Shown here: positions 9,901 through 21,399 of the stretch, one piece after another
Layout of the letters: the number at the start of each line of letters is the position of its first letter
How positions within the stretch are numbered: the first letter of the stretch is position 1
Assembly: GCA_036346225.1 (NCBI GenBank)
Contig: JARFIW010001176.1
Coordinates: 1,625,884 to 1,689,883, forward strand
Direction of reading: 5' to 3'
DNA length: 64,000 nucleotides
Origin: Platerodrilus igneus
Taxonomy: Eukaryota; Arthropoda; Insecta; Coleoptera; Lycidae
Notes under the pieces: model-generated
Told to the model about the DNA's origin: nothing
Databases searched by the model: none
What the model saw: only the letters and a program-made list of their open reading frames with translations
Position numbers and translations under genes: made by a program

Positions 9901-12104
9901 CGACTAGCTAAGTCTAATCCACACAGGGTGCACAACGTTACGATAACAAAGAATTTACCCCCTTTTTCTATCTAATACTTACCTACTTGGATGAGACAAA
10001 CGAAATTGACCAAGATTTGTATAATAACAAAGAAAAAATATATACACTTTACAGCTTAATATGATTCACTATTCGAGAAAATAAACACCTGAATCAAATA
10101 ATAATAATATCAATTTGTTTATCCCCAAAATTATACCTCCCTTTAGTTAGTTTAAAGCCTGCAAAAATGACATTGTACACTATTGGAAACATTCTTGAAC
10201 GTTCAATGACTTTTCCCTTTTACGTAAATTTTCACGTATAAAAAGATTTTTGATGACCCTTTACATAAATATTTTGCTATAATAAATAATATAGTAAATA
10301 TTCAATAAAAAAGAAAATAATGCCTTATGTTATTTAGATAATGTTCTGACCTGTAGTTTTCTTTGCGTGTCTTTTTGTTCTCCCTATTCTTGAATCTGTT
10401 ACTGCGTGAGATAGGTTTTGGGCCTCCTGGAGCGTCTTTTTAAAAAGGCTTCTTCCAAAAAACTCTTCTATCAATTTTATTTAAACAGAAATTACAATAT
10501 GAATTTTAATAACAGTTAGTTATATTCAGTAACGTATGATGATCAAAAAGTATTTCAAGTTGATAATCACTATTTTATTCAACTAAAATTAGGGTGAGTA
10601 GTTTGAACAACCAACAATGTTAAAGTTGTGAAGCTCGAGATGACTGACTCTCTTGGGGTTCTCAGGGTATTTATGCTATCCCTGCTCTTACATCACTTGT
10701 GGGAAACGCAGATCTCATGTCTGCTATTTCTTTATTCAATACAAAGTATTACTTCATAGTAATCTTAATTGTAACAATAAGGTTCTTATAATCTATTGGA
10801 ATACAAAGTAGTTATATCCGTTTTCATGTCTGCTTTATGAACTTCCATTAACCTTTTGTAATATGTCCTTCAATTATACTTTGTATCAATCTATTCTTTA
10901 GATATAATAGTTCCATTTGATTATACCTATATACTAATTTGGGGGATATGTAACTCGTGCTGTTGATCAGTACCTCTGAATTGCTTTCAGTTGATTTTAT
11001 AGTACCGCTTGGCCAAACCTCATTCAATGTTTAGAACAATCCTCCGTTTTATGCTCCGATGCGTAGATGCAAACCAATATTTTTATGTAATTTTAGATCG
11101 ATTTAAATTCGGATTTATTTGCAAATTTAGATTTATCCCGAATCTGCAGTTTCCCAGATTTTCCCAGAGCCCTAAATTATAAATATTAAAATTATATTTA
11201 ATTAATAAGCTTTCACGTACGTTATCCAGTTAACGGCAAACTTCTCTCGTAAATTTCTCATTATTACTTTAATTTTAAATTTTTTCTATCAGAACTTCCA
11301 TGAAATATAATTATTAAACTTTTCAATGTTTACTTTTACGTAAATTTTTTATTTGAACTGATGTGAAGCGTGTTCAGATTGGAGGAGGACTGCTTGTTTA
11401 TCAAATTTGAGTGATATATAAAGCAACGCCTCCATCTGACACCATTGGTTATCGGCGTCCTTCGGTCAAAGTTTAAGGCATGCTATAGGATATTGTCAAT
11501 AGTCTGGGCTTTCTCAGATATGAATTTGATAATAGCCCACCGAAACAATGCTGTCGGTCACGCAGTATTCAAGTTCTATATACTGTACTATTTTAACTCG
11601 ACTTCTCACGTAGACAAACTTATGGCTTTATTTTTGTCAAGATAATGTTTTGGGTTTTGAATTTACTGCATGTTAAAAATCACGTAGACGAAATGTCTAT
11701 AATGACGTAAATTGAAATGCATTTATTTACATCCTGCGTTTCCGAAACATTTGGTTTGAAAGGTGCGTTTATTACGAGAAAGTTCTGTTATTTCTTTGCA
11801 CTATTGCGTGTTTAATTTTAACAGAATTCGTATCATGATTTTCTAGCTTTCGATGTTTTTAATGCGTATTTATTTAGCATTTATGAATGCTTTTCTGGTT
11901 TAAAATAGGTTTGATTGCGTACAGAGTTACTTATCTTACTGAATGTGTTTATATTATTGAAGAATGAGCTTTTCTGCATTAATTAAAGTTAACTGTGATC
12001 CTTATACAGTGTATTAAATGTTTGTTTGTTGCATAATTTGCGAATCACGTACTTTTCACGGTAAAATTGTTTAGTTTTCTAGCTTTTAGTACGATTTACA
12101 TGTA
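6958..12104. other. No recognisable gene
   Basis: About 5 kb of AT-rich sequence. The only open frames are below 75 codons, without domain motifs or splice-flanked conserved peptides. A few promoter-like and AATAAA strings occur, as expected by chance. Confidence 0.6.
7661..7766. repeat. 53-bp tandem duplication
   Basis: Two adjacent copies of a 53-bp unit, starting GCGATTCTTTGGTTTGTTCT and GCAATTCTTTAGTTTGTTCT and ending GATATAGTCAAC or GATATAATCAAC. Confidence 0.85.
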
Positions 12105-12156
12105 GTGTGCGACCCTTATGACTCTATATACCCTTAAATAACCCTATTATTATATC

Positions 12157-12173
12157 AATATATATATATATAT
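12157..12173. repeat. (AT)n at the outer turn of the inverted repeat
   Basis: A dinucleotide run flanked by CAAT on the left and ATTGCTGT on the right. It is the symmetry point between the short arm 12105-12156 and the start of the long left arm. Confidence 0.85.
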
Positions 12174-13831
12174 TGCTGTAATTATAGGGTTAATTTAGGG
12201 GTAGGTTAAGTCATGGGGGTCGTAGAATAAACAAAAGAAACTCCCAAGTAACAAAAGCACATAATTAAAGATATTAGAAGAGTAAATAGGTCATTATAAA
12301 TATGGTTAGTTGAGAGCACACTGTATATAACAGTACAAGCGCTTAAACGCATATCCAAGAGTATCTACGAGCAAAGATAAGAATTTAAAAATGTAACGAA
12401 ACGCAATGAAATTGAATCAGTGAAAAAACCTGCATGAATTGGCTAGATAAATATTCCAAAAGTGTGTTAATATATCATCTTAAACGCACGCAGAAATTAT
12501 GCATTATTTGAAAAGCGTATGTGATCTAAAAGTATCACATTTGTTCAAAAATCCAATTTATTAGCAATTAAACAAACACCAAATTTATTCCACTAAGATT
12601 AGAATAAGGTCAACAACAATAGTACGTGATTTGTTGGACGAAGATTCCTGGGATTTCTGAATCAAATGTGAGGTATTATAATGAATTAAGTGACATTTTT
12701 AGCATCGCTTCATGTAATTGAAATACACAATTGGTAAAGTTTCCCAAAATAAGAAGAGATAAGACACTCTCACCCAGCACGTGAAGTCAACGAATCCCAA
12801 ACAAAAGTGGCCGATCCTATAAATATCATGACATTTGAATATCGAGTTAGTATACTTTTGAAACTGGGCAGTCACTATACTTGAAAGTGCTAAATATTTA
12901 CGTGAACAGTAAATTGAATTAAAGTGAAAATTAAAGAGTGTGTAATTGTGCAAGCGAGCCGTACTTCTGAAGACGTAAGTAGATAAGATTTAGTGAAATT
13001 ATACCATTTCTAATAATAAATAAAACAGGGCTCTTAATTATCATCTTAACTACCATCTTAATTACAATCTTAAATTACAGTCGAAATGACGATCCTAATA
13101 AAGATCTTGTTACGATTCCTGTTAAAACTTTTAATAACGATCAATTACGATCTTAAATACAATTTTGGATACGAGACTCTGGAGAATGCTACCTGTTCAA
13201 GCAATTTGATAATCTTTGAAAATGGTAAATATTCTATTACGGAAATGAAAAACCTTTCATTGGAATAAACTCACCAATAACGATTTGGATACTAATTTGG
13301 TTGGATGTCGACTTCAATTCTTGGGAATGCAGAGCACCTACTGTTCAGGTTAGATATTTTGATATGATTTATTTCTAAAAGCTGTTTTTATCTCAATAAT
13401 AATTCAAAGTGTAAGAGCCGACAAATTTGGGTTTCTTGTATAAATATATGAAAAGTAATAGACATCTTGAAAGGTTTTAAAAGGGTAATAAAAAGCTCGT
13501 TTTACTGGCTTGATTTTCTAAAAATCTGACAGATGTAAATAATTTAAACAGGGAGAAGATATTTAAAAAGGTTGTAAATATTTAATCATTATACTGTGTA
13601 TTGTAGAATTGCTTTATTTAATTGAATCAGCTAGTCGAGGCAAGGAAAATTATAAATTAACATTTATACAACTGCTTGAGTAATAAAAGAATAAATCACC
13701 GCATAAATATTGCGTCTAAGCGTAGGGGCTAACAGGGGTTAACACGGCATAAATATAGCTCGACCCAATCGTGGGGCTAAATATTTAATATAATAACAAG
13801 GGTTTTATTTTTCGTACAGGAAGATAACACG

Positions 13832-13834
<3 letters not shown>

Positions 13835-13871
<37 letters not shown>
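13835..13871. repeat. (AT)n at the centre of the inverted repeat
   Basis: A dinucleotide run flanked by CGACAAT and ATTGCTGT, located at the inner end of the left arm. Confidence 0.9.
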
Positions 13872-13872
<1 letters not shown>

Positions 13873-13888
13873 CTGTCATACTTCACCA

Positions 13889-14100
13889 GCCCCTACGATG
13901 GGCACCATAAAATGCTATGATATTTCCCCTCTATTAGGCCCCACGACTTTGGCGTACATAAAATGCTATGATATTTTTGCCCCTACGCTTGGGCGCAATA
14001 AAATGTCGTGTTATCTTCTTGTGGGAAAAATAAAACCCTTGTTATTCTCGCCCCACGAATTGGGTAGACCATAAAACCACGATTGGGTCGTGCATAAAAT
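13889..14100. repeat. Degenerate 40-55-bp tandem units in the centre
   Basis: About five units, each with a GCCCC(T)ACGA-GGGC core followed by CATAAAATGCTATGATATT or a variant, starting near 13889, 13937, 13979 and 14050, with a fifth near 14077. The inverted version recurs at 13720-13790 in the left arm. Confidence 0.75.
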
Positions 14101-15586
14101 ACTGTGATATTTTCTTTATATTACTCAAGCATTTGTAAAAATGTTAATTTATAAATCTCTGCATCAACTAGCTGATTCAATTAAATAAGGCAATTCTACA
14201 ATACACAGTATAATGATTAAATATTTACAACCTTTTTAAATATCTTCCCCTTTTTAAATTATTTACATCTGTCAGGATTTTGAAAAAATGAAGCCAGCAA
14301 AACGAGCTTTTTATTGTATTTAGAGACCTTTTGAAACGTTTAAAGATGCCTATTGCCTTTCACAAATTTATAAAAGAAACCCCTGTTTTGTCGACTCGTA
14401 CATTTTTAAATTATTATTGAATTAAAACAGTTTATTGAAATAAATCATATCAAAATATCTAACCTGGAGTGGTTCAGTAGCTTTTCCAAGAGTTCCCGTG
14501 TCCAGTCTGAACGTTCTGAGTCGAATTTGAAAGTCGACATCCAACCAAAATACTATCCAAATCGCTATTGATAAGTTTAATCCAATAAAAGGTTTTCCAT
14601 CTCCATAATTAACAAAACAGTAAAAGAATATTTACCATGTTAGTGATTGCCAAATTAATTTAACAGGCAGTAATATCTAGACTCGTTTCCACAACTCGTA
14701 CCCAAGAGCCCTGTTTTTTTTATTTTTAGAAATTTATCATTTCACTAAATCTGGTTTACTTACGTCTGTAATAGAACGGCTCGCTTACACAATTTTTACA
14801 CTCTTATAAAAAATGATTTTTACTTTACATTTATTTAACTGTTTGCGTGAATAAGTTAGCACTTTTGAGTATAGTGACTGCCCAGTTTCAAATGTCTATT
14901 AACTCGTTGTTCAATTGTTATCGTATATTTATAGACCTGACCCCTTTTGTTTGCGATTCGTTGATTCCACGTGTTGGGTGACACCAATTGTCTTATCTCT
15001 TGTGTTATTTCGGAAACTTTACCAATTGTGTAGTTTAATTGCATGGAAGAACACTCAGGTTGTCACGTAATTCATTCTCATAACATCACATTTAATTCAG
15101 AAATCCCAGGAACCTTCGTTCATCAAATCACGTATTATTGTTGTTTGCTTTATTCTATTGTAAATAGAAATAAATTTGGTGTTTGTTTATTTCCTAGTTA
15201 AATTGGATTTTTGAACAAATGTAATACTTTTCTATGACGTACGCTTTTCAAATAATACATAATTTCTGCCTGCGTATATGATGATACATTAACCCACTTG
15301 TTGAATATTTATTTAGCCAATTCATACAGGTTTTCCTTTGATTTAATTTCGATGCATTTCGTTACATTTTTAAATTCTTATCTTTGCTCGTAGCTACTCT
15401 TGGATATGCGTTTAATCGCTTGTACTGTTATATACAGTGTGCTCTCAACTAACCATATTTATAATGACCTATTTACTCTTCTAATATCTTTAAGTGTTTT
15501 TGTTATTTGGGAGTTTCTTTTGTTTATTCTACGACCCCCATGACTTAACCTACCCCTAAATTAATCCTATAATTACAGCATTAAAC

Positions 15587-15651
15587 GTGTGTGTGTGTGT
15601 GTGTATGTGTGTGTGCGCGTGCGTGCGTGTGTACGTGCATGTGTGTGTGTT
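15587..15651. repeat. (GT)n microsatellite with GC-rich variants
   Basis: GTGTGT runs mixed with GCGC and GCGT. It abuts the right outer end of the large inverted repeat. Long open frames across it are artefacts of low complexity. Confidence 0.95.
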
Positions 15652-17876
15652 TTGAACGGATGGAAAAGCCGGTTGTTTCGTATTTATCCGTAAACAAACC
15701 AATGAAAACGTACCAATGGATATTAGTGAACCTACCTTACAGATCACCCGAATTGCTGAACCATCTGTCCTTATTATGTGGTTGTAGAAAAAGAACGAGA
15801 ACCTAGTTTCATACACCACCTAGCCCACTACCACACATTCGGAATTTTATTCATAAATCAGAGGTAAATAGGACTAGTAGGGGAATCCTTGCCTTGCCTC
15901 GTCTTGCAGAACAAACAGATTTCCCAGAAGATACCTGATAAAACGATCAAAACGTCGTATGATTCCTACAAAGCGTGCCAAGGTTAATTTTGGTTAATTT
16001 TAAACGTCAAAGTAAATTGTGATTAGAGTTGTTAATTTAACAAAGGGGTCCTAACAGACGGTAGTTTCAAAATACAAGGAATAATCAGATTAGCGATTTT
16101 TCAACCCAAAGGATTGAACGAATTTATTCCCTAACAACACAGATACTCGACGATAAATAGACTACTAGATAGAATAGATCAGCGAACTTGAAATAATAAT
16201 GTGTATCGACAGAGTTAAGCGAATGGATTTTTTTAACAGGTTACATAATAATACCGAAAAACTTTAGTATGGTTACTAGTTTGAACAGCTACTACAAGTC
16301 AATATGTACTTCGGATATCCTGCATAAGGGTCGTTACAAAACCGCTGCCTGAAATACTTTATCAGAAAATTATCATCGAACAACCGCACTTGAATTTATT
16401 CTATTTCAGAGAAATTTATATTCTCGTATCACATCCAATTTCATTTGGTATCTAAACATCCATCCATTTTATTTAAAAGTCAACCAAATTAATTTCCTGT
16501 TTCTGATATAAAGATCAGTTAATATTTCTATTTACCGTCCGTCGTCCGTTAATGGTATTTAAAAAGTAAGCACGACTCGGTATGCCTTTTTTATTACGTA
16601 TCCCACAAACAAACTGACAATGCCTTCAATCAATGTCAACGTAGTCAATAAGATGATACTGGTAGAGGGTGGTTGTGGTTCGGTAAGTAAACGAAAAATC
16701 GAGATGCAGACTGCTGATTCCACGCCAATGTCGATATCTTGTCGCTGCGCTTCGTTGGCGTTTTCATATCTGGGATCTATGTTTTGACTGCATTCTTATT
16801 CCCAGCTCTTCGCTCAAACCTTTACATTGTTCTTTCTAATTGACACCCACATTTAAACCTGTTATTGTGCCTGAAATACTGTAATTCCTTTTGTATTGCG
16901 GTTGTATGTGAAAGAAATTGATCGCGTTTTATAACTTTTCCTACAAAGCTTTCCTTTTTGCGCTTTTTACATAAATTCTGTCTTACATAAACCTACTATT
17001 ACCATTTTCATTTGTTATTAAACACACAGAAGCACTTTTTACAGCTTTTCTCGAATTTATCATGCACAAAAATGTAAGAAATGCATCTTTAAGAATAAGC
17101 GTAATAAAAGTTATATACAACAAACTTGTCCATATATTTCTCAATATAAATCATTCCGTACCTTCGTTCTCGTTCCAAAACCTGAACCTGCAAATCTACT
17201 ACATGTGCTATCCGGTTGATTAGTTATGTGTTGTAAAAATATACATTTCTATGAATAGATATTGTCAGGTGAACACCGTTTCTCCCTCGTCAACCCATGC
17301 TGCCCTAAAGTGTGCTTTCCATCTGCTTGCGTTGCAAGAAGCTACCAAGTATCGGGACGGAAAGACGTCACTAATAGTTTCATTACTGCCACATGTGTCT
17401 CCTACACGAGCTTCATTACGAGATCTTTTGAAAATTTCATGACATTGTGAAGCGATGATGATCACCGTGTCGATGAGGATTATGAACGCCATAGATCTCG
17501 GGTTAAGTTCCTCTGAAAGTGCAGATTGCGCCCTTTTACAAATAATATACTCCTCACGAGTGTAAAGCTGTAGATTATAGGTGTTTTGTATGTTAAAGAT
17601 TGTTATCTTGCTTGAAGCAGCAAGGTTTTGGCTATAACTTTGTTGACAGGTGGTAGTTTTTGCTTCTTGGTCTCGATGATGTCATTATAACAGAAACTGT
17701 CCGACGAATAGATAAAAACATAAATAGTAGATAAGGTACTTTTGTATCAGACAAATTCGCGCGATTTTTACTCGTAAAATACTATAAAAATCTAAGATTG
17801 GTTCTGGTCTTTTTGTACCATTTAAACTCGTCGACCGCCAGGCGTCGTATGACTTCCGAAAGGCATCAATGAAATA
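15652..17876. other. No recognisable gene
   Basis: No conserved domain found. A richer-in-GC patch at 17265-17492 has an open minus-strand frame of 75 codons with a hydrophobic start (MAFIILIDTVIIIAS) and an open plus-strand frame; neither is recognised. A candidate 5' splice site GTAAGT at 16683 follows a short open frame from ATG 16620, without further support. Confidence 0.5.
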
Positions 17877-17910
17877 CGTGGGTAAGGTGAAAAATTCTCG
17901 GCCTGACACA
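17877..17910. repeat. mariner left terminal inverted repeat
   Basis: Pairs with 19138-19171. The shared core is GGGTAAGGTGAAAA, one mismatch, then TTCTCGGCCT. Confidence 0.9.
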
Positions 17911-18056
17911 GAGATGGCGTTCCAATCAGCAAAAATGTGTGCTTCCAGTCTGCGTGCACATGTCATTAGTTCGTATGACAAGTTTCAACTTGCTATCTCA
18001 AGTAGTTTGTTTACACGAATTTTTCCAAGCAGACATCTTATGCGTGTTTCCTTAAG

Positions 18057-19105
18057 ATGGATAAACTTGAATATCGTGCGGTCATAAAATTCTTCGTTTT
18101 GGACGGATTAACCCCTCGGGAAATTCATCCGAAGTTGACAAAAGTTTACGGAGACTCTGTCCCTTCCCCGTCAACCATTAAAAAGTGGGCAGCTGAATTT
18201 AAGCGTGGTCGCACGTCTCTCGAAGGTGACCCACGTGAAGGACGACCAAAAACCGCAACCACGCCAGAAACGATCGAAAAAGTGCATGATATCGTGTTGG
18301 ACGATGGGCGAGTGATACTGAAGGAGATAGCTGAGGCTGTTGGGATATCGGACGAAAGGGTGCGAAAGATCTTACACAAAGAGTCAGGGATGCGAAAGCT
18401 CTGTGCTACATGAGTGCCACATTTGCTGAATGCCGATCAAAAGCAAATGCGAAAACAAGTTTCACAGCAATGTTTGGCCCGGTTCAATAAGGATCCGAGC
18501 GATTTTGTGCTGCGATTTGTCACTATGGAGGAGACATGGGTCCACCATTACATGCCAAAAACGAAACAGTAGTCGAACCAGTGGGTGGAAGCCGGTTGTT
18601 CAGCGCCAAAGAAAGCGAAGTCGATCGCATCTGCCGGAAAGGGGATGGCCAGCATGTTTTGGGATGCGAAAGGGATCCTGTTAATAGATTACCTTGAAAA
18701 AGGCAGAACAATTACAGGCCAATATTATTCCACCCTTCTTGACCAGCTGGATGCCAAAATTCGCGAGAAGAGGCTTGGCTTGAAGAAGAAAAAAAACATT
18801 TTTTACCAAGGCAACGCACCTGCACACAAGGGTGCGTTGGCAATGGGAAAATTGACGGATTTGGGGTACGACTTGCTCGGCCATCCCCCCTATTCCCCTG
18901 ATTTGTCGCCCTCAGACTTCTACCTGTTTCCAAACTTGAAGAAATTTGTTTCTGGAAGCGCTTCATGTCCAATGAAGAAGTTAAGAGGGCCGTAGACGAA
19001 TATTTTCACAGCCTTCCAGACTCCCACTTCCGGAAAGGAATACTGATGTTGGAGAAACGCTGGATCAAGTGTATTGAAGTTAAGGGGGATTATGTCGAAA
19101 ACTAA
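18057..19105 (+). pseudogene. mariner transposase, inactive
   Basis: The start MDKLEYRAVIKFF and the two helix-turn-helix motifs lie in the 5' half (18057-18413). The frame is then broken near 18408. The catalytic half continues at 18585-18995, with a final segment in another frame ending at TAA 19103-19105. In the DD34D catalytic set, the first Asp (normally in DETW) is read as Glu in MEETWVHH (18528-18530). The second is Gly in QGNAPAHKG (18810-18812), and the third Asp in SPSDF (18915-18917) is kept. The spacing of 34 residues between second and third positions is correct. Two lost catalytic residues plus frameshifts make it dead. Confidence 0.93.
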
Positions 19106-19137
19106 AATCATTTTTTTTACTGAAAATTGCAGTCTTT

Positions 19138-19171
19138 CATTGTAGGCCGAGAACTTTTCACCTTACCCTCA
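19138..19171. repeat. mariner right terminal inverted repeat
   Basis: Inverse of 17877-17910; followed by TA at 19172-19173. Confidence 0.9.
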
Positions 19172-19173
19172 TA

Positions 19174-19779
19174 TATCCCAGAATCCCGAATCGACCAGCA
19201 CTGTATCTATATGGACGTGGCTGAAATGGCTAGCTGCAGATATAAAAATAATGAATATCGTTTAACCCTTAACCACCTACATCTGGTCACTGAGATCGGA
19301 ACGATTTTACGCATCGTGTATAGTTTTTAGACATGTAACTCCCACAGCTTACATAGTCTAGCCCACTGCATTGTATCAATCAAATGTTTAATGTCCGTTT
19401 GTTATTAATTTTCACGTAAACATTAATTAAATTTTTTAAAAATATTACAGCGGTCACTGTGATTGATCCAGGGTATTTATGTGTTCGAGACGCTTGCACA
19501 TGCGCGGTGTGCGGACTTTCCAATTTTTTATTTCTTAGTAGCATTTGTTATGTTCGTCCTCTAATTATACTCGAATTTCTAATTCCTTCAGCCTAAATTT
19601 TCATAAAATCTGCTCTTTGTGCAAATGTCCATAACTTTGCTTTTTCCTACAAAACTTCTAACCCAACCTCATCCACTATTGCCGCACAACCCATTTAGAT
19701 TAATCCCTGCTTACCATTTGCTACAGCCTCTCTTATATTATAATAACCATTGTTTTTTTGATAGTTATCCAAACCCGGT
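19174..19779. other. No recognisable gene
   Basis: AT-rich spacer after the mariner; only chance open frames. Confidence 0.5.
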
Positions 19780-19917
19780 GGAGTGGAAAGCTTTTATAGC
19801 CAAAGTCTGGGACTCTCCTTACGGCATATTCACTAAAACCACTCCACCTGGCGGGTGCGTCTGCCAAACGGCTCCGTCGCACTACAGCCTAAGAGGCTTA
19901 TTGTGCTGACCCTGGTT

Positions 19918-20044
19918 AACTTGATTAGTATACAAGTCCTGGGTCTATCAGTGGATCTGCTATATACAAGTGTCCCACCGATTGAACTCAGTCCTAGCAC
20001 CTTTCCCTTGCAAATCCAAGATTCCTGAATAAGAGCTATATCTC
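19918..20044 (-). pseudogene. LINE APE-endonuclease fragment
   Basis: The minus-strand peptide DIALIQESWICKGK carries the catalytic Glu of the LIQEPW motif, followed by a GLSS..G.LVYS strand and RTCILIK. Only about 42 residues are preserved. Confidence 0.55.
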
Positions 20045-20127
20045 AGTCCCCCATCAGCTTACATAGTGAACGGGTTTGACTCCGTCCAAGTCCCAGATTC
20101 GATTTTCTTGGCTTTCCTCAGCTTTCT

Positions 20128-20331
20128 TCACTGAGCTCCCGAAAGCCTCTTTGCTTGCAGCCCGGTGCCTGCAAGTTTCTTTATACTATTCTCCATGTCT
20201 GGTGTTTCAGACACCGGTCTTGCAAGCGGACTTGCATCGCGGGTCTGCTCAACCTTCATGGATACATTTTGGTTACCTGAGGGGTTCCCCATTGCTGGTT
20301 CAGTTTTACTAGTGGTACCAATACTATTCAT
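20128..20331 (-). pseudogene. LINE ORF1 N-terminal fragment
   Basis: Sixty-seven codons from ATG 20331: low-complexity polar N-terminus, then LAGTGLQAKRLSGAQ before the stop. The next in-phase codons continue the motif, so the stop is probably a degeneration. Clade not determined. Confidence 0.45.
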
Positions 20332-21399
20332 GATTCTTCCGACTAGTATGGGGTATGTAAATGGTCGCCATACCAGGTGCCCTCTGTTGGCACGGAAGGC
20401 GTGAATAAAACGGGGTGCCGCCCTGTTCCCCGAGTTTTGAACCGATTGAGACTGGTCAACTATCTAGCCAAGCGTCACCTGGGCTCGGTCCTACACCACG
20501 GGATTTAGAAATTTTCAACGAGGTTGTCTGCTCTTGGTCCTGGCGGTTAAACAAAGACCTCCACACTCTCTCGCCCGTGCGACATGACCACGATGGCAGG
20601 GAAGGCACGGTATGAAGTTGTTGCAAAATTGCCCCACCGGCTTCGTTTATCTCAGTGCAGACCCATTAGTCGCGAGACTACAGCTTAGGTTGACGGGTTT
20701 GGTCCGCGGCATCGTTTTCGCTTGGCTAGGAAGCGGATTTTATCCCGCATAAGCACAGTCTATTGCTTTCCACCATATTGTGGGTCTTATGCCACTTAGG
20801 TCACTGGGTCACTGAAAGAGATAAGCTTATCACGATCCTTCCCAGAGTAGACAGCCAATCCCTTGGCCATATATCCTGGGATTTCTCTTATCCGCCACCT
20901 GAAGACGCACCCAATTGGTAACCAACCACATGGGCATAATAACCATTCCATATTTTCATAATTTTGAAGTCAGTTATCTGCGAGATGTTCACCCTTGTTT
21001 AGTCTATTATTATTCAAGTTTATAAAATGGCACAAACGTAAACAGTGAGATACACAGATGCAAATTTTGTAAAAGCTGTTATGCAATGGTTTGAAGATGA
21101 TGAAGCAAGTAACGTAAATTAGGTTGTTCGCAAAATGAACATGAAGAAATTGAATATGACTCATTAGCTGGGTTATTAACAAGTAAACATAGTGAAGATG
21201 AAGCGATAGGCGAATCTCTAAATGAAAGCGACAAGTTCAGTGAAGTTTATGTTTACGAGAACAGGAACTCCTCCCGGGAAAAACTATACTGGTAAAAATA
21301 GATTTCGATGGTCATCTCAAGAAGTTACCTAGACTAAATGGACCTGCTTGCGCTGGAAATGACACGGCAGATACGTTAACCGCGTGGAATTTTTTATTT

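Larger units (their letters stand above)
12105..15585. repeat. Large inverted repeat (foldback structure), arms about 1.6 kb
   Basis: The left arm (about 12172-13833) is repeated as reverse complement at about 14005-15580, with a 171-bp centre. Anchors include TGTGTATTGTAGAATTGC near 13600, matched by GCAATTCTACAATACACA near 14195, and GATAACACGAC at 13823, matched by GTCGTGTTATC at 14005. Arms differ by many substitutions and small gaps, so the structure is old. A short third arm at 12105-12156 is again inverted relative to 12172 onward, around an (AT)n turn. No transposase-like protein is encoded. It may be a foldback-type transposon or an inverted duplication. Confidence 0.9.
17877..19171 (+). 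mobile_element. Complete mariner transposon, 1295 bp
   Basis: The element starts CGTGGGTAAGGTGAAAAATT at 17877, and its right end read in reverse begins TGAGGGTAAGGTGAAAAGTT. The terminal inverted repeats are about 30 bp, continuing into TCTCGGCCT. TA lies on both sides (17875-17876 and 19172-19173), the normal mariner target duplication. The length equals the usual 1.3 kb. It encodes a single damaged transposase. Confidence 0.95.
19780..20940 (-). mobile_element. Non-LTR retrotransposon remnant (ORF1 start plus endonuclease scrap)
   Basis: Reading the minus strand, a GC-richer leader (20940 down to 20335) is followed by an ORF1-like start at 20331-20128. It ends in a KRLSGAQ motif that continues past the stop as RKLRKAKKIESGTW, a pattern I know from the N-terminal part of insect LINE ORF1-like proteins. 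Directly after, 20044-19918 reads DIALIQESWICKGKV-GLSS, the QEPW-type start of an APE endonuclease. Most of ORF1 is therefore missing. The lower-coordinate part (19780-19915) is also protein-like in patches but not assignable. Confidence 0.6.

Noticed and set aside
12699..15044. Short minus-strand open frames inside the large inverted repeat
   Set aside because: The frame is not maintained between the two arms, so there is no sign of coding selection.
15556..15819. Open frames on both strands across the GT run
   Set aside because: Low-complexity microsatellite translation (CVCVCV / THTHTH).
16620..16690. Possible exon MPSINVNVVNKMILVEGGCG before GTAAGT
   Set aside because: Too short, no acceptor or partner exon and no recognised domain.
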